The notes below the pieces were generated by a model. It was not told where the DNA came from, did not search any database, and saw only the letters and a program-made list of their open reading frames with translations. Below are positions 1-6,530 of a stretch of DNA of 6,832 nucleotides, piece after piece. Source of the DNA: JBEEMU01 sp043778315 (GTDB lineage: Bacteria > Bacteroidota > Bacteroidia > Chitinophagales > Saprospiraceae); the NCBI GenBank assembly GCA_043778315.1, contig JAYWGJ010000182.1, positions 1 through 6,832 on the forward strand, given 5' to 3'. The position numbers and the translations under genes are program-made. The first letter of the stretch is position 1, and every line of letters begins with the position of its first letter.

Positions 1-1589
1 TTTTGAAAAACCTTGCGGGCGGCGTATTACTGCCTTCCGTCCTCAACGGGTTTAGTGTGCGCGCCTTCGCCGAAAATCCGCTACCCGACGGCTTAGAAAG
101 TATCGCCACTTCTAATACTGACCATATTTTGGTATTAATACAATTGGGCGGCGGCAACGACGGCTTAAATACGCTCGTCCCTATCGACCAGTACGCTGCG
201 CTTAGTGTCGTGCGTCCCGAGGTTATTTTGCCACAAAACAGCATTTTACCACTTAGCGGCATCACTAATGCAGGTTTACACCCGGCTATGACGGGTTTCC
301 GCAACCTTTATAACGATGGCAAACTCCTTGCCGTGCAAGGTGTTTCGTACCCAATCCCGAACCTTTCGCATTTCAGAGCAACGGATATTATGATGTCTGC
401 CTCTGACTCCAATTCGGTCGTCACGAGCGGCTGGGTCGGTCGCTATTTAGCGCAAGAATACCCCAATTACCCGACAGGTTTCCCCAATACCACCATGCCC
501 GACCCGCTCGCCGTAGAAATCGGCAGTTCGGCATCGCTCACACAACAAGGACCCGTACTCCCGATGGGTATGGTCATCGGTGACCCCGACAACTTTTACA
601 ATTGGACGACCGCCGTTCAGCCTACACCGCCCAACACTTTTGCAGGACAAAAACTCCAATTTGTGCGTACTATTTCGTCGCTTTCGCGGACGTATGGCGG
701 GGCAATAACTACCGCTTTTGATGCGGGTACAACCAACGTAGCCGCCAATTATCCAGCTAACAGCGACTTAGCGGAACGCCTCAAAGGGGTTGCCAAACTG
801 ATAAGCGGTGGCTTGAAAAGCCGCATATATATTGTCACACAAACGGGCTACGATACGCATAGCAATCAGGTGCAAGACTCTGACCACACTATTGGTAAAC
901 ACGCCAATCTGCTGAAAGATTTGTCCGATAGTGTAGCCGCGTTCATGCGCGACATCAACGCGCAGGGCTTCGGCGACCGCGTAGTCGGCATGACCGTTTC
1001 TGAGTTTGGCAGACGGATTATCGCTAACGCTTCGGGCGGCACTGACCACGGCACGGCTGCGCCGATGTTTTTGTTTGGCAATAAAGTGGAAAGCGGTATT
1101 GTGGGTAGTAATCCTGTCATCAGCCCGAACGCGAATTGGTCGGATAATATACCGATGCAGCATGATTTCCGTGCGGTGTTTAGCTCCGTTTTGCGACAAT
1201 GGTTTTGCCTTAGCAACGCAGATGCAGCCAATGTCATGTTGGGTAGTTTTCCGAATATACCCGTCATCAAAACCACAGCGCAGTGTATTGCTGTTGCTAC
1301 GCACGAGGCAAATCAAGCCGCAGGCAAACGATTATTGAGCGTCGCGCCAAACCCAATGACACAGTACACCCGCCTAAAATTTGAGGTCACGGACGCGCAA
1401 ACTCCTACCCTATTACAGGTGTTCGCGACGGACGGACGATTAATAGACACTATTATAGACAAACGCCTCGACCTCGGCGAACAAGAACTGACCTGGAGCG
1501 CGAGCCATCTCGCCGCAGGCAATTATTATATACAAATCAGAAACGGCGCGGCGCAGCAAGCCAAGCAAGTAGGGGTGATTAACGATTAA
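1..1589 (+). CDS. DUF1501 family secreted protein with C-terminal type IX secretion sorting domain (5' end missing)
   Basis: The gene is open from the left edge and lacks its start. A TTG at 3-5 could be read as a start, but it is more likely an internal leucine: family members usually begin with a twin-arginine-like leader of the form MxRRxFLKNLAG, and only the LKNLAG end is inside the window. Numbering that Leu as 1, a hydrophobic leader ends near AFA (21-23). The DUF1501 core follows: LVLIQLGGGNDGLNTLVP (43-60), SHFRATD (122-128), YDTHSNQ (283-289), VSEFGRR (332-338) and GTDHGTAAPMFLFG (346-359), typical of this alkaline phosphatase/sulfatase-like fold family. Residues about 444-528 (SVAPNP... 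GNYYIQI) form a Por secretion tail, so the protein is probably exported by Sec or Tat and then carried across the outer membrane by T9SS. Its substrate is unknown. In Bacteroidota such genes often follow a DUF1800 gene, which would lie just upstream; this is an expectation from the family, not seen here. Confidence 0.92.
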   Translation, partial: LKNLAGGVLLPSVLNGFSVRAFAENPLPDGLESIATSNTDHILVLIQLGGGNDGLNTLVPIDQYAALSVVRPEVILPQNSILPLSGITNAGLHPAMTGFRNLYNDGKLLAVQGVSYPIPNLSHFRATDIMMSASDSNSVVTSGWVGRYLAQEYPNYPTGFPNTTMPDPLAVEIGSSASLTQQGPVLPMGMVIGDPDNFYNWTTAVQPTPPNTFAGQKLQFVRTISSLSRTYGGAITTAFDAGTTNVAANYPANSDLAERLKGVAKLISGGLKSRIYIVTQTGYDTHSNQVQDSDHTIGKHANLLKDLSDSVAAFMRDINAQGFGDRVVGMTVSEFGRRIIANASGGTDHGTAAPMFLFGNKVESGIVGSNPVISPNANWSDNIPMQHDFRAVFSSVLRQWFCLSNADAANVMLGSFPNIPVIKTTAQCIAVATHEANQAAGKRLLSVAPNPMTQYTRLKFEVTDAQTPTLLQVFATDGRLIDTIIDKRLDLGEQELTWSASHLAAGNYYIQIRNGAAQQAKQVGVIND

Positions 1590-1600
1590 AACGTGCGTAG

Positions 1601-1620
1601 AGACAAGGCATGCCTTGTCT
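1601..1620. repeat. Perfect 20-bp palindrome between DUF1501 and methyltransferase genes
   Basis: AGACAAGGCATGCCTTGTCT is its own reverse complement over all 20 bases and begins 11 bases after the DUF1501 stop codon. In RNA it would form a hairpin, but no T-tract follows, so it is a poor intrinsic terminator. The flanks GTAG (1597-1600) and TTCC are not symmetric. It resembles the interspersed GTAGAGAC-type palindromes that I recall from Bacteroidota and other genomes; that identification is from memory and needs a genome-wide count. It may stabilise or weakly terminate the upstream transcript. Confidence 0.8.
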
Positions 1621-1626
1621 TCCATT

Positions 1627-2475
1627 ATGATTTTCATATATAATTTATTTATTATAATATCATCAATCTCCTTTTTGCTTGCGCCAATAAAAAACCTATA
1701 CAAACGGTGCGTTTCGCTACGCACTCGCGTCTTGTTGCGCCATCAATTGCAGTCTCTGCGCGCCTTACGGTATCGCGGCAAGGCGGTAGTGTGCGTTTGT
1801 TGCGATGGGCGGTTTAGTGGCTTTGCGCCGTTCGGAGCGGTCACGCCGCGTTTGCGCGCCGCTTGTCCGCGCTGCAACGCAATGGAACGGCAGCGTTTTT
1901 TTTATTATTATATAAAGAACCATACCGATTGGTTGCAAAAAGTAAATCAGAAAAAGTGGGAAGTACTGCATTTCGCACCCGAAATCTGCTTGTCGCAACG
2001 GTTCGAGCAGCAGCGAAATTGGACGTATCATACCGCCGATATATTGGCAGGTATTGCCAACGAAACAATGGATATACAAGCAATTCCGTACCCCGACGAT
2101 ACTTTTGATTTGATATTTGTGGCGCACGTCACAAGTTATATCGACGAGGAAGCAAAGGCGTTACAAGAGCTTCGCCGCGTACTGAAACCGACAGGCGTAT
2201 TAGTGCAATCTACGCGCATTTTTCACGCTATAAAACAGTCCTTTTCGGGTGGCGAAATAGATACATCGGCGCGTGAAACGTTGTACGGACTCGACCCTTA
2301 TGTGCGCTGGGTGCATGGAACAGATTACGCTGAAATCCTTGAAAACAATGGCTTTACGGTCACGCCCGTCAGTTGGCACGACGTAGTAGATAAGGCGACC
2401 GCTGACCGCTTCGGGTTCACGACTTCGGTGACGGACTCGGACGGCGAAACGCTTTGGCTTTGCCAAAAAAAGTAG
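1627..2475 (+). CDS. Class I SAM-dependent methyltransferase with N-terminal zinc ribbon
   Basis: A 282-residue protein from the ATG at 1627. A longer reading from TTG 1615 would start inside the palindrome and is less likely. Residues 1-21 are strongly hydrophobic, possibly a membrane anchor. Four cysteines follow in two pairs, C56/C59 and C80/C83 (CPRC), forming a probable zinc ribbon. The link between the cysteine pairs and the next segment (FAPFG, then NAMERQR) is characteristic of a Bacteroidota methyltransferase family. The Rossmann part has LHFAPE (114-119) where most class I enzymes carry a GxGxG loop, then DDTFDLIFVAHV (157-168) and LRRVLKPTGVL (182-192), the Methyltransf_11 motif pair. 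DPYVRWVHGTDYAEIL near the C-terminus also fits the family. The substrate is unknown. These proteins are often found among glycan or cell-surface genes, but nothing here shows such a role. The gene lies 37 bases after the DUF1501 stop and 34 before the GNAT gene, so it may share transcripts with either. Confidence 0.85.
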   Translation: MIFIYNLFIIISSISFLLAPIKNLYKRCVSLRTRVLLRHQLQSLRALRYRGKAVVCVCCDGRFSGFAPFGAVTPRLRAACPRCNAMERQRFFYYYIKNHTDWLQKVNQKKWEVLHFAPEICLSQRFEQQRNWTYHTADILAGIANETMDIQAIPYPDDTFDLIFVAHVTSYIDEEAKALQELRRVLKPTGVLVQSTRIFHAIKQSFSGGEIDTSARETLYGLDPYVRWVHGTDYAEILENNGFTVTPVSWHDVVDKATADRFGFTTSVTDSDGETLWLCQKK

Positions 2476-2509
2476 ATTAATAGTTGTTCTTTTACAAAAA
2501 AATATAAAA

Positions 2510-3007
2510 ATGCCTCTAATACAAGCCCTCGAGCCGCACCAATTTCCTACACTTATCGCGTTGGCGCAAGCCATATGGCAACCTACTTACGGCGCAATAT
2601 TGAGCGAAAAGCAGCTACAATTTATGTTTGATGCCACTTATACGCACGCCGCTTTGCAAGCGCAAATTACCGACGGACAACAATTTTTTTTATTGTACAA
2701 TGACGAAAACGAAGCTATCGGCTACGCCGCGTGGTCGTACTGGCATTTTGGCGGCGCACGACAAGCGAAACTCAATAAAATATACTTGCACCCGAACGCA
2801 CAAGACAAAGGTTTAGGTTTGTTTTTATTACAAAAAATAGAGGAAAAAGTAGCGCAAGAAACCGATGCTTTGCAGCTTTGCGTGAACCGCTATAACAAGG
2901 CTTTGCGGTTTTACGAGCGTGCAGGCTACCGCATTATAGCGGAGGCGGATTTTCCTTTCGGCGACTATTTAATGAACGATTTTGTATTGCAAAAGGAATT
3001 GGTTTAA
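2510..3007 (+). CDS. GNAT family N-acetyltransferase
   Basis: A complete 165-residue protein, the usual length for a single GNAT domain, predicted to transfer acetyl from acetyl-CoA to an amine. The acetyl-CoA binding motif A is clear: KLNKIYLHPNAQDKGLG (87-103), with Q98-x-x-G-x-G as the pyrophosphate loop. Motif B follows as NRYNKALRFYERAGY (126-140), where the FYERAGY segment is the common C-terminal GNAT signature. The N-terminal part (IWQPTYGAILSEKQLQFMF, then a QITDGQQFFLLY strand) and the late MNDFVLQKEL resemble the PaiA/polyamine-acetyltransferase-like branch, so a small amine or polyamine substrate is possible; this is inference. The ATG at 2510 follows an A/T-only stretch, as is usual for Bacteroidota starts, and no Shine-Dalgarno sequence is seen. 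It lies 34 bases after the methyltransferase gene on the same strand. No hairpin terminator was found behind it. Confidence 0.88.
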   Translation: MPLIQALEPHQFPTLIALAQAIWQPTYGAILSEKQLQFMFDATYTHAALQAQITDGQQFFLLYNDENEAIGYAAWSYWHFGGARQAKLNKIYLHPNAQDKGLGLFLLQKIEEKVAQETDALQLCVNRYNKALRFYERAGYRIIAEADFPFGDYLMNDFVLQKELV

Positions 3008-3060
3008 ATATTTTGACCAAACAAATTGTTAAGGTATAAGATAATATCAAGGTTTTAATT

Positions 3061-3068
3061 TACTTTTG
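3061..3068 (+). promoter_or_regulatory. Bacteroidota -7 promoter element for the TPR/DUF62 gene pair
   Basis: TACTTTTG matches TAnnTTTG, the -7 element read by the Bacteroidota primary sigma factor. No good -33 TTTG lies at the usual distance; the nearest TTG (3026-3028) is about 10 bases too far. Transcription would begin near 3074, leaving a leader of about 50 A/T-rich bases before the ATG at 3123. The position, directly after the GNAT gene and before a gene for an exported protein, supports the call. Confidence 0.6.
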
Positions 3069-3122
3069 TGTTGCTATTCTATCATAAAGATAAAAACAAT
3101 TTATTTTTTTATAAACAACAAC

Positions 3123-4493
3123 ATGAAAAGACTTTTTTTAGTAGCGTTAGCCGTAAGCACAGCTACTCTCGCTACGGCGCAAACCGATGTAGATGCTTTG
3201 ATGAAAGCAGGCAAATTGAACGAAGCAGTAGCCGAACTCACTACGCAAATAACAGGTCAGCCGAACAATGATGCGCTATTAGTGAAGCGCGGCGAATGCT
3301 TTTTTGCGATGGACAGATACAGCGATGCAATGGAAGACTTGGATAAAGCGATAGAAAAAAACAACAAAAACGGCAGAGCTTACGCCCGTCGCTCACAACT
3401 GATGCAAACTATCGAGCGTCCCGACGACTGCCTACAAGACATCAATAAAGCGATAGAATACGACGATAAAGCTGAGTATCACTTTTTCAGAGGTTCGCTT
3501 TACGCCGCCGCACGGCTCAATACGCAAGCGATTTTGGACTTTACGGAGGCGATAGCGAAAGGCTATACGCAGCCCGAAGTGTATTATAATAGAGCAGTTT
3601 CGGAGTTCGCGGACAACCGCGTATATGAAGCCAAACAAGACTGCGATAAGGCGATAGGCATGGACGACAAATGGGCAGACCCGCTCATTATGCGCTCACA
3701 ATTGAAGCTCACCGATTTGGATTTGGACGGCGCGTGCGCTGATGCAAAAAAAGGTCTGACGTTGCTCAAACAACCTTATAACGATACTTTATTGTTTTAT
3801 TGCAACCACCGCGACTACCCTACTTATTTCACTTTGGGTATCGAATTTGAGCAAAAGCAGCTTTTTGAGGCTGCCGCAAAAGCGTATAGCAAATGCTTAG
3901 ATTTACACCCCGATTCTTCGCAAATGTACGTTTCGCGGGGCGCAATGTACCAAAACCTAAGAATGTACGACAAGGCAGAGGCAGATTATTTGAAAGCAGA
4001 GAGCAAGGGCATCAAAAACGAACTGTTATATTACAATTGGGCATTGATGAAATTGGTGCAAGAAGACTACAAAAAAGCGTTCGATAATTTTGATAAAGTA
4101 GTGAAATTCACACCAAAAGAGTCGCAGACTGCCGCCCTGTATTTTCAGCGCGGTTACTGTGCGTCAAAATTGGCGAACTACGACCAAGCAATGTCCGATT
4201 ATACGGCTGCGATAAAAATGGACAGCGCGCAATACGCCGCTTTCGGGCATCGGTCGTACCTCAAATTCATCAAAAAACAGTACGCGGAAGCGAAAGCGGA
4301 CGCACAAAAATCGCTCGATATTTACCCCGATTATGCTTACGGTCACTTAATGCGCGGCAAAATCCGCCACGAAATGAAAGAGCCTGAGGCGTGCGAGGAA
4401 CTGCAATTAGCGCACGACGGCGGCAGTCCAGAAGCGCAGGCACTCCTCAAAGAAATTTGTGGTAAAGACGTTGCGCCGCTCCCCAAAAATTAA
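3123..4493 (+). CDS. Secreted tetratricopeptide-repeat (TPR) protein
   Basis: A 456-residue protein built almost wholly of TPR helices, a protein-protein interaction scaffold. The start at ATG 3123 gives a clear signal peptide, MKRLFLVALAVSTATLATA, with cleavage expected after A19 (ATA|Q), a very common arrangement in Bacteroidota. An upstream in-frame TTG (3066) sits in the promoter element and is rejected. About eleven 30-36-residue units follow. Good examples are NDALLVKRGECFFAMDRYSD (49-68), YFQRGYCASKLANYDQAMSD (340-359) and FGHRSYLKFIKKQYAEAKAD (374-393); an irregular stretch near 213-232 (KGLTLL...YCNHRDYP) breaks the series. The last unit, with EACEELQLAHDGGSPEAQALLKEIC split over 421-445, is a common end in Bacteroidota TPR proteins. 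No T9SS tail or lipobox is present, so a periplasmic location is most likely. The partner is unknown. The next gene starts 17 bases after the stop, suggesting co-transcription. Confidence 0.88.
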   Translation: MKRLFLVALAVSTATLATAQTDVDALMKAGKLNEAVAELTTQITGQPNNDALLVKRGECFFAMDRYSDAMEDLDKAIEKNNKNGRAYARRSQLMQTIERPDDCLQDINKAIEYDDKAEYHFFRGSLYAAARLNTQAILDFTEAIAKGYTQPEVYYNRAVSEFADNRVYEAKQDCDKAIGMDDKWADPLIMRSQLKLTDLDLDGACADAKKGLTLLKQPYNDTLLFYCNHRDYPTYFTLGIEFEQKQLFEAAAKAYSKCLDLHPDSSQMYVSRGAMYQNLRMYDKAEADYLKAESKGIKNELLYYNWALMKLVQEDYKKAFDNFDKVVKFTPKESQTAALYFQRGYCASKLANYDQAMSDYTAAIKMDSAQYAAFGHRSYLKFIKKQYAEAKADAQKSLDIYPDYAYGHLMRGKIRHEMKEPEACEELQLAHDGGSPEAQALLKEICGKDVAPLPKN

Positions 4494-4496
4494 AGT

Positions 4497-4524
4497 ATGA
4501 TAGTTACATTATGATAGTCACATT
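4497..4524. repeat. 14-bp tandem duplication across the DUF62 start codon
   Basis: ATGATAGTTACATT (4497-4510) is followed at once by ATGATAGTCACATT (4511-4524): two copies differing at one base, and the second contains the true start codon. Because 14 is not a multiple of three, the first copy's ATG opens a separate five-codon reading frame (M-I-V-T-L) that ends in the TGA at 4512-4514 and overlaps the real ATG as ATGA. The real protein also begins M-I-V-T-L. Removing one copy would leave only 3 bases between the TPR stop and the start codon. Confidence 0.9.
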
Positions 4525-5302
4525 GACCACCGATTTTGGCAGCCGCGACCACTACGCGGCAACGCTCAAAGGCAGAATCCTTTGCGCGGCGGGCGAGGTG
4601 TGTTTGGTTGACATCACGCACCACATCAATACCTACGACATCGTCGCTGCCGCTTATACGCTCCGAAATTGTTACCGCAGTTTTCCGCACGGAACGGTGC
4701 ATATTGTGATTGTAGATAATTATTACGACGAGCAAGTAGAACTGATTGCGGTCCAACACGACGGCTATTATTTTTTATTGCCCGATAACGGCTTATTGTC
4801 GCTAATTATCGATACCGTTTCGCCCGAAGCCGCGTATCATTTGCCGCGCCGAAGCGAAGGCACAAAAGGTGGTATTAAGCAGCGTTTTGCCAATGCGGTA
4901 GCACATATCGCCGCCGCGCAACCGTTCGCAGAGATAGGCATTCCCGCGCACGACCTCGTGCAACGTATTGCTTTACAGCCCGTTGTGAGCAAAGACCAAA
5001 TCAAAGGTTGTATTATTCATATCGATAATTACGAAAACTGCATCTTAAATATCACGCGAGAATCGTTTTCTATATTTCAAATAGACCAGCCGTTTCACTT
5101 GTATTTTAAACGCAATAATCCGATTACCAAACTTAGCGAACACTACCAAGACGCGCCGATAGGCGAAACGCTCTGCCGATTCAACTCGGCAGGCTACTTG
5201 GAAATAGCCGTAAATATGGGTAAAGCCGCTACGCTACTCGGCTTGAATGTGGAAGATACGGTGCAGTTGATTTTTAATGCAGCATTAGTTACGGCAAATT
5301 AA
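4511..5302 (+). CDS. SAM hydroxide adenosyltransferase family protein (DUF62, chlorinase/fluorinase superfamily)
   Basis: A 263-residue, full-length member of the family whose characterised enzymes hydrolyse S-adenosylmethionine to adenosine and methionine; a few relatives halogenate it. Landmarks in order are TLTTDFGSRDHY (4-15), with D8 at the adenosine site; ALKGRI-like TLKGRI (18-23); FPHGTVHIVIVD (58-69); PDNGLLSLI (91-99); GCIIHIDNYENCILNIT (166-182), the start of the C-terminal beta-barrel; and FNSAGYLEIAVNMGKAATLLG (224-244), where NSxGYLEIA is highly conserved. The Asp of the hydrolase triad appears kept (D69), but the usual VVDPGVGxxRR and HGRD stretches are replaced by VDNYYDEQVEL and GGIKQRF, so the triad Arg and His are not evident. 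Hydrolase activity is therefore uncertain. The nearly absent gap after the TPR gene suggests an operon. A strong terminator ends it. Confidence 0.88.
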   Translation: MIVTLTTDFGSRDHYAATLKGRILCAAGEVCLVDITHHINTYDIVAAAYTLRNCYRSFPHGTVHIVIVDNYYDEQVELIAVQHDGYYFLLPDNGLLSLIIDTVSPEAAYHLPRRSEGTKGGIKQRFANAVAHIAAAQPFAEIGIPAHDLVQRIALQPVVSKDQIKGCIIHIDNYENCILNITRESFSIFQIDQPFHLYFKRNNPITKLSEHYQDAPIGETLCRFNSAGYLEIAVNMGKAATLLGLNVEDTVQLIFNAALVTAN

Positions 5303-5317
5303 ATTTGGTAATTTCAT

Positions 5318-5360
5318 AAAAAATCGCCTCGATGTGCAGCGCATATCGAGGCGGTTTTTT
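5318..5360. terminator. Strong bidirectional intrinsic terminator between convergent genes
   Basis: The 13-base arm CGCCTCGATGTGC (5325-5337) pairs with GCATATCGAGGCG (5341-5353) around a three-base AGC loop, with one G-U pair. The stem continues through a U-G pair (5324/5354) into six A's (5318-5323) opposite six T's (5355-5360), giving 20 paired positions. Read on either strand, a GC-rich hairpin ends in a U-tract. It lies 15 bases after the DUF62 stop and 37 bases beyond the end of the minus-strand HMG-CoA lyase gene, so it can stop both transcripts. Confidence 0.95.
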
Positions 5361-5397
5361 GTTATACTAACTGTAAACCTACAAGCTAAAAAAGACC

Positions 5398-6261
5398 TTA
5401 TAGGTTTGGGACGGCTGCGAAAACGCTATCAACTTGCTGCATCGCAGCACCAAAAGCCGTATAATTCAAATTCAAATCCAAGTTTTTTTCGTCGCGCAAA
5501 TACGCAATCAAGTTTTCGGTAGGCATATTGCCCGTGAGTGCGTCGGTCGCCATCGGACAGCCGCCAAACCCACGCAAAGCGGCATCAAAACGGTTGCAGC
5601 CGTTGCTGTGCGCCGCCACTATTTTCTCGCGCCAATTGTGCGGCTGCGTGTGTAGGTGCGCACCAAATTCCACATCAGGATACGGCGGAATCAAATTTCC
5701 GAACAAATATGCGATACTTTCGGGCGTACTGCTGCCGATAGTATCGGAAAGCGAAAGAATTTTTACGCCCATATCAGCGAGTTCGTCCACCCAATATTGC
5801 ACAATATCGACATTCCAAATATCGCCGTAAGGATTGCCAAAACCCATAGAAATATACACCACCAACTCCTTTTTTTGCTTCGCGCAAATGTTTTGTATCG
5901 CCGCTACGCGCTGCAATGATTGCGCGATAGTCGCGTTGGTGTTGCGCAACTGAAACGTCTCGGAAATTGAAAACGGATAGCCCAAATAAGTGATTTCGGC
6001 GCAAGCCGCCGCTTCGGTCGCGCCACGCTCATTAGCGACAATCGCCAGCAATTTTGTCGACGTGTCATTGAGCTGCAAGCCTTTCAATACTTGCATTGTA
6101 TCACGCATTTGCGGTATCGTTTTGGGCGAGACAAAGCTGCCAAAATCGAGCGTGTGAAAGCCTACGCGCAGCAACGAATTGATATAGTTTACCTTCTTGG
6201 CAGTTGGTATCCAATCGTGAATACCTTGCATCGCGTCTCGCGGACATTCTACTATTTTCAT
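5398..6261 (-). CDS. mvaB: Hydroxymethylglutaryl-CoA lyase
   Basis: A complete 287-residue HMGL-like TIM-barrel enzyme predicted to split 3-hydroxy-3-methylglutaryl-CoA into acetoacetate and acetyl-CoA, the last step of leucine breakdown. Catalytic and metal-binding residues of the family are present: R8 and D9 in ECPRDAMQ (5-12), H202 and H204 in GAHLH (200-204), C235 in GFGGCP (231-236) and N245 in LTGNMPTE (242-249). SFVSPKTIPQM (42-52) is also highly conserved. The acidic residue just before it is D39, where the human enzyme has Glu. The segments SISETFQLRNTN (98-109) and VVYISMGFGNPYGD (134-147) are typical of the Bacteroidota form of this enzyme, which differs from the human one, so the substrate is well supported by family but not proven. 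The gene stands alone on the minus strand, with its own promoter and a shared convergent terminator. No acyl-CoA dehydrogenase or carboxylase genes of leucine catabolism lie next to it within the window. Confidence 0.9.
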   Translation of the reverse strand: MKIVECPRDAMQGIHDWIPTAKKVNYINSLLRVGFHTLDFGSFVSPKTIPQMRDTMQVLKGLQLNDTSTKLLAIVANERGATEAAACAEITYLGYPFSISETFQLRNTNATIAQSLQRVAAIQNICAKQKKELVVYISMGFGNPYGDIWNVDIVQYWVDELADMGVKILSLSDTIGSSTPESIAYLFGNLIPPYPDVEFGAHLHTQPHNWREKIVAAHSNGCNRFDAALRGFGGCPMATDALTGNMPTENLIAYLRDEKNLDLNLNYTAFGAAMQQVDSVFAAVPNL

Positions 6262-6295
6262 GGGTTTGGGAGTTTAGATATAAACTTAATTATAG

Positions 6296-6303
6296 CAAAG
6301 ATA
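6296..6303 (-). promoter_or_regulatory. Bacteroidota -7 promoter element for HMG-CoA lyase
   Basis: On the minus strand the bases read TATCTTTG, a match to TAnnTTTG. The start of transcription would be near 6290, about 28 bases before the lyase ATG. A TTG at 6332-6330 is the nearest -33 candidate, but its 26-base spacing is longer than usual. Confidence 0.6.
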
Positions 6304-6489
6304 TTAATGTTTTTTTGATTATAATAATGCAACTGCGAATTTTCGCTAAAAAGATTTTTATAAAAATATCGTTATTTTTTTGCTGCAATATATTAGTGAT
6401 ATTTGTAAAATAATAAACTTAAAAATCATAATTATACAATAATACCATATATTATTTGTTAATATGAAAATTACAAACGTATTATAAAA

Positions 6490-6530
6490 TAAAAGTTTGT
6501 TCAGTAAATACAGAACTAACTAAACTTTTA
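6490..6530. repeat. 9-bp inverted repeat enclosing the operator-like palindrome
   Basis: TAAAAGTTT (6490-6498) and its exact reverse complement AAACTTTTA (6522-6530) enclose the GTTC/GAAC palindrome, and the right arm touches the -7 element. The symmetry centres differ by about 2.5 bases, so the two may be independent. In such AT-rich DNA a 9-bp match carries modest weight. Confidence 0.5.
6499..6516. promoter_or_regulatory. Operator-like palindrome overlapping the -33 region of the regulator gene
   Basis: GTTCAGTAAATACAGAAC fits the symmetric pattern GTTCnGTAnnTACnGAAC: 7 of 9 base pairs of the dyad match. It ends 14 bases before the -7 element, so a protein bound here would cover the -33 contact region. 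An 18-bp dyad is the right size for a dimeric winged-helix protein such as the adjacent GbsR/MarR regulator, making autorepression the likely role. Confidence 0.6.

Noticed and set aside
768..1316. Open frames of 136 to 182 codons on the minus strand inside the DUF1501 gene
   Set aside because: They lie opposite a clearly conserved coding frame, their translations show no recognisable domain, and they have no promoter; they are antisense shadows.
1707..1724. GTGCGT / ACGCAC hairpin inside the methyltransferase gene
   Set aside because: Six-base arms within coding sequence are expected by chance, and no regulatory role is suggested by its position.
3066..3122. Upstream TTG extension of the TPR protein by 19 residues
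   Set aside because: The TTG falls inside the -7 promoter element, and the extension would bury a well-formed signal peptide; ATG 3123 is preferred.
4511..5302. Possible SAM-dependent fluorinase or chlorinase
   Set aside because: Halogenases are a small branch of this family with specific active-site residues that I cannot see here, and there are no halometabolite genes nearby; the general DUF62 assignment is safer.
5375..5407. Inverted repeat AAACCTA / TAGGTTT near the end of the lyase gene
   Set aside because: The arms are only 7 bp with a 19-base loop, it lacks a T-tract, and the nearby strong terminator already explains transcript ending.
6474..6481. Second minus-strand TAnnTTTG match (TACGTTTG) far upstream of the lyase gene
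   Set aside because: It would give a leader of more than 200 bases, and a better-placed element exists at 6296-6303; such short motifs arise often in AT-rich DNA.
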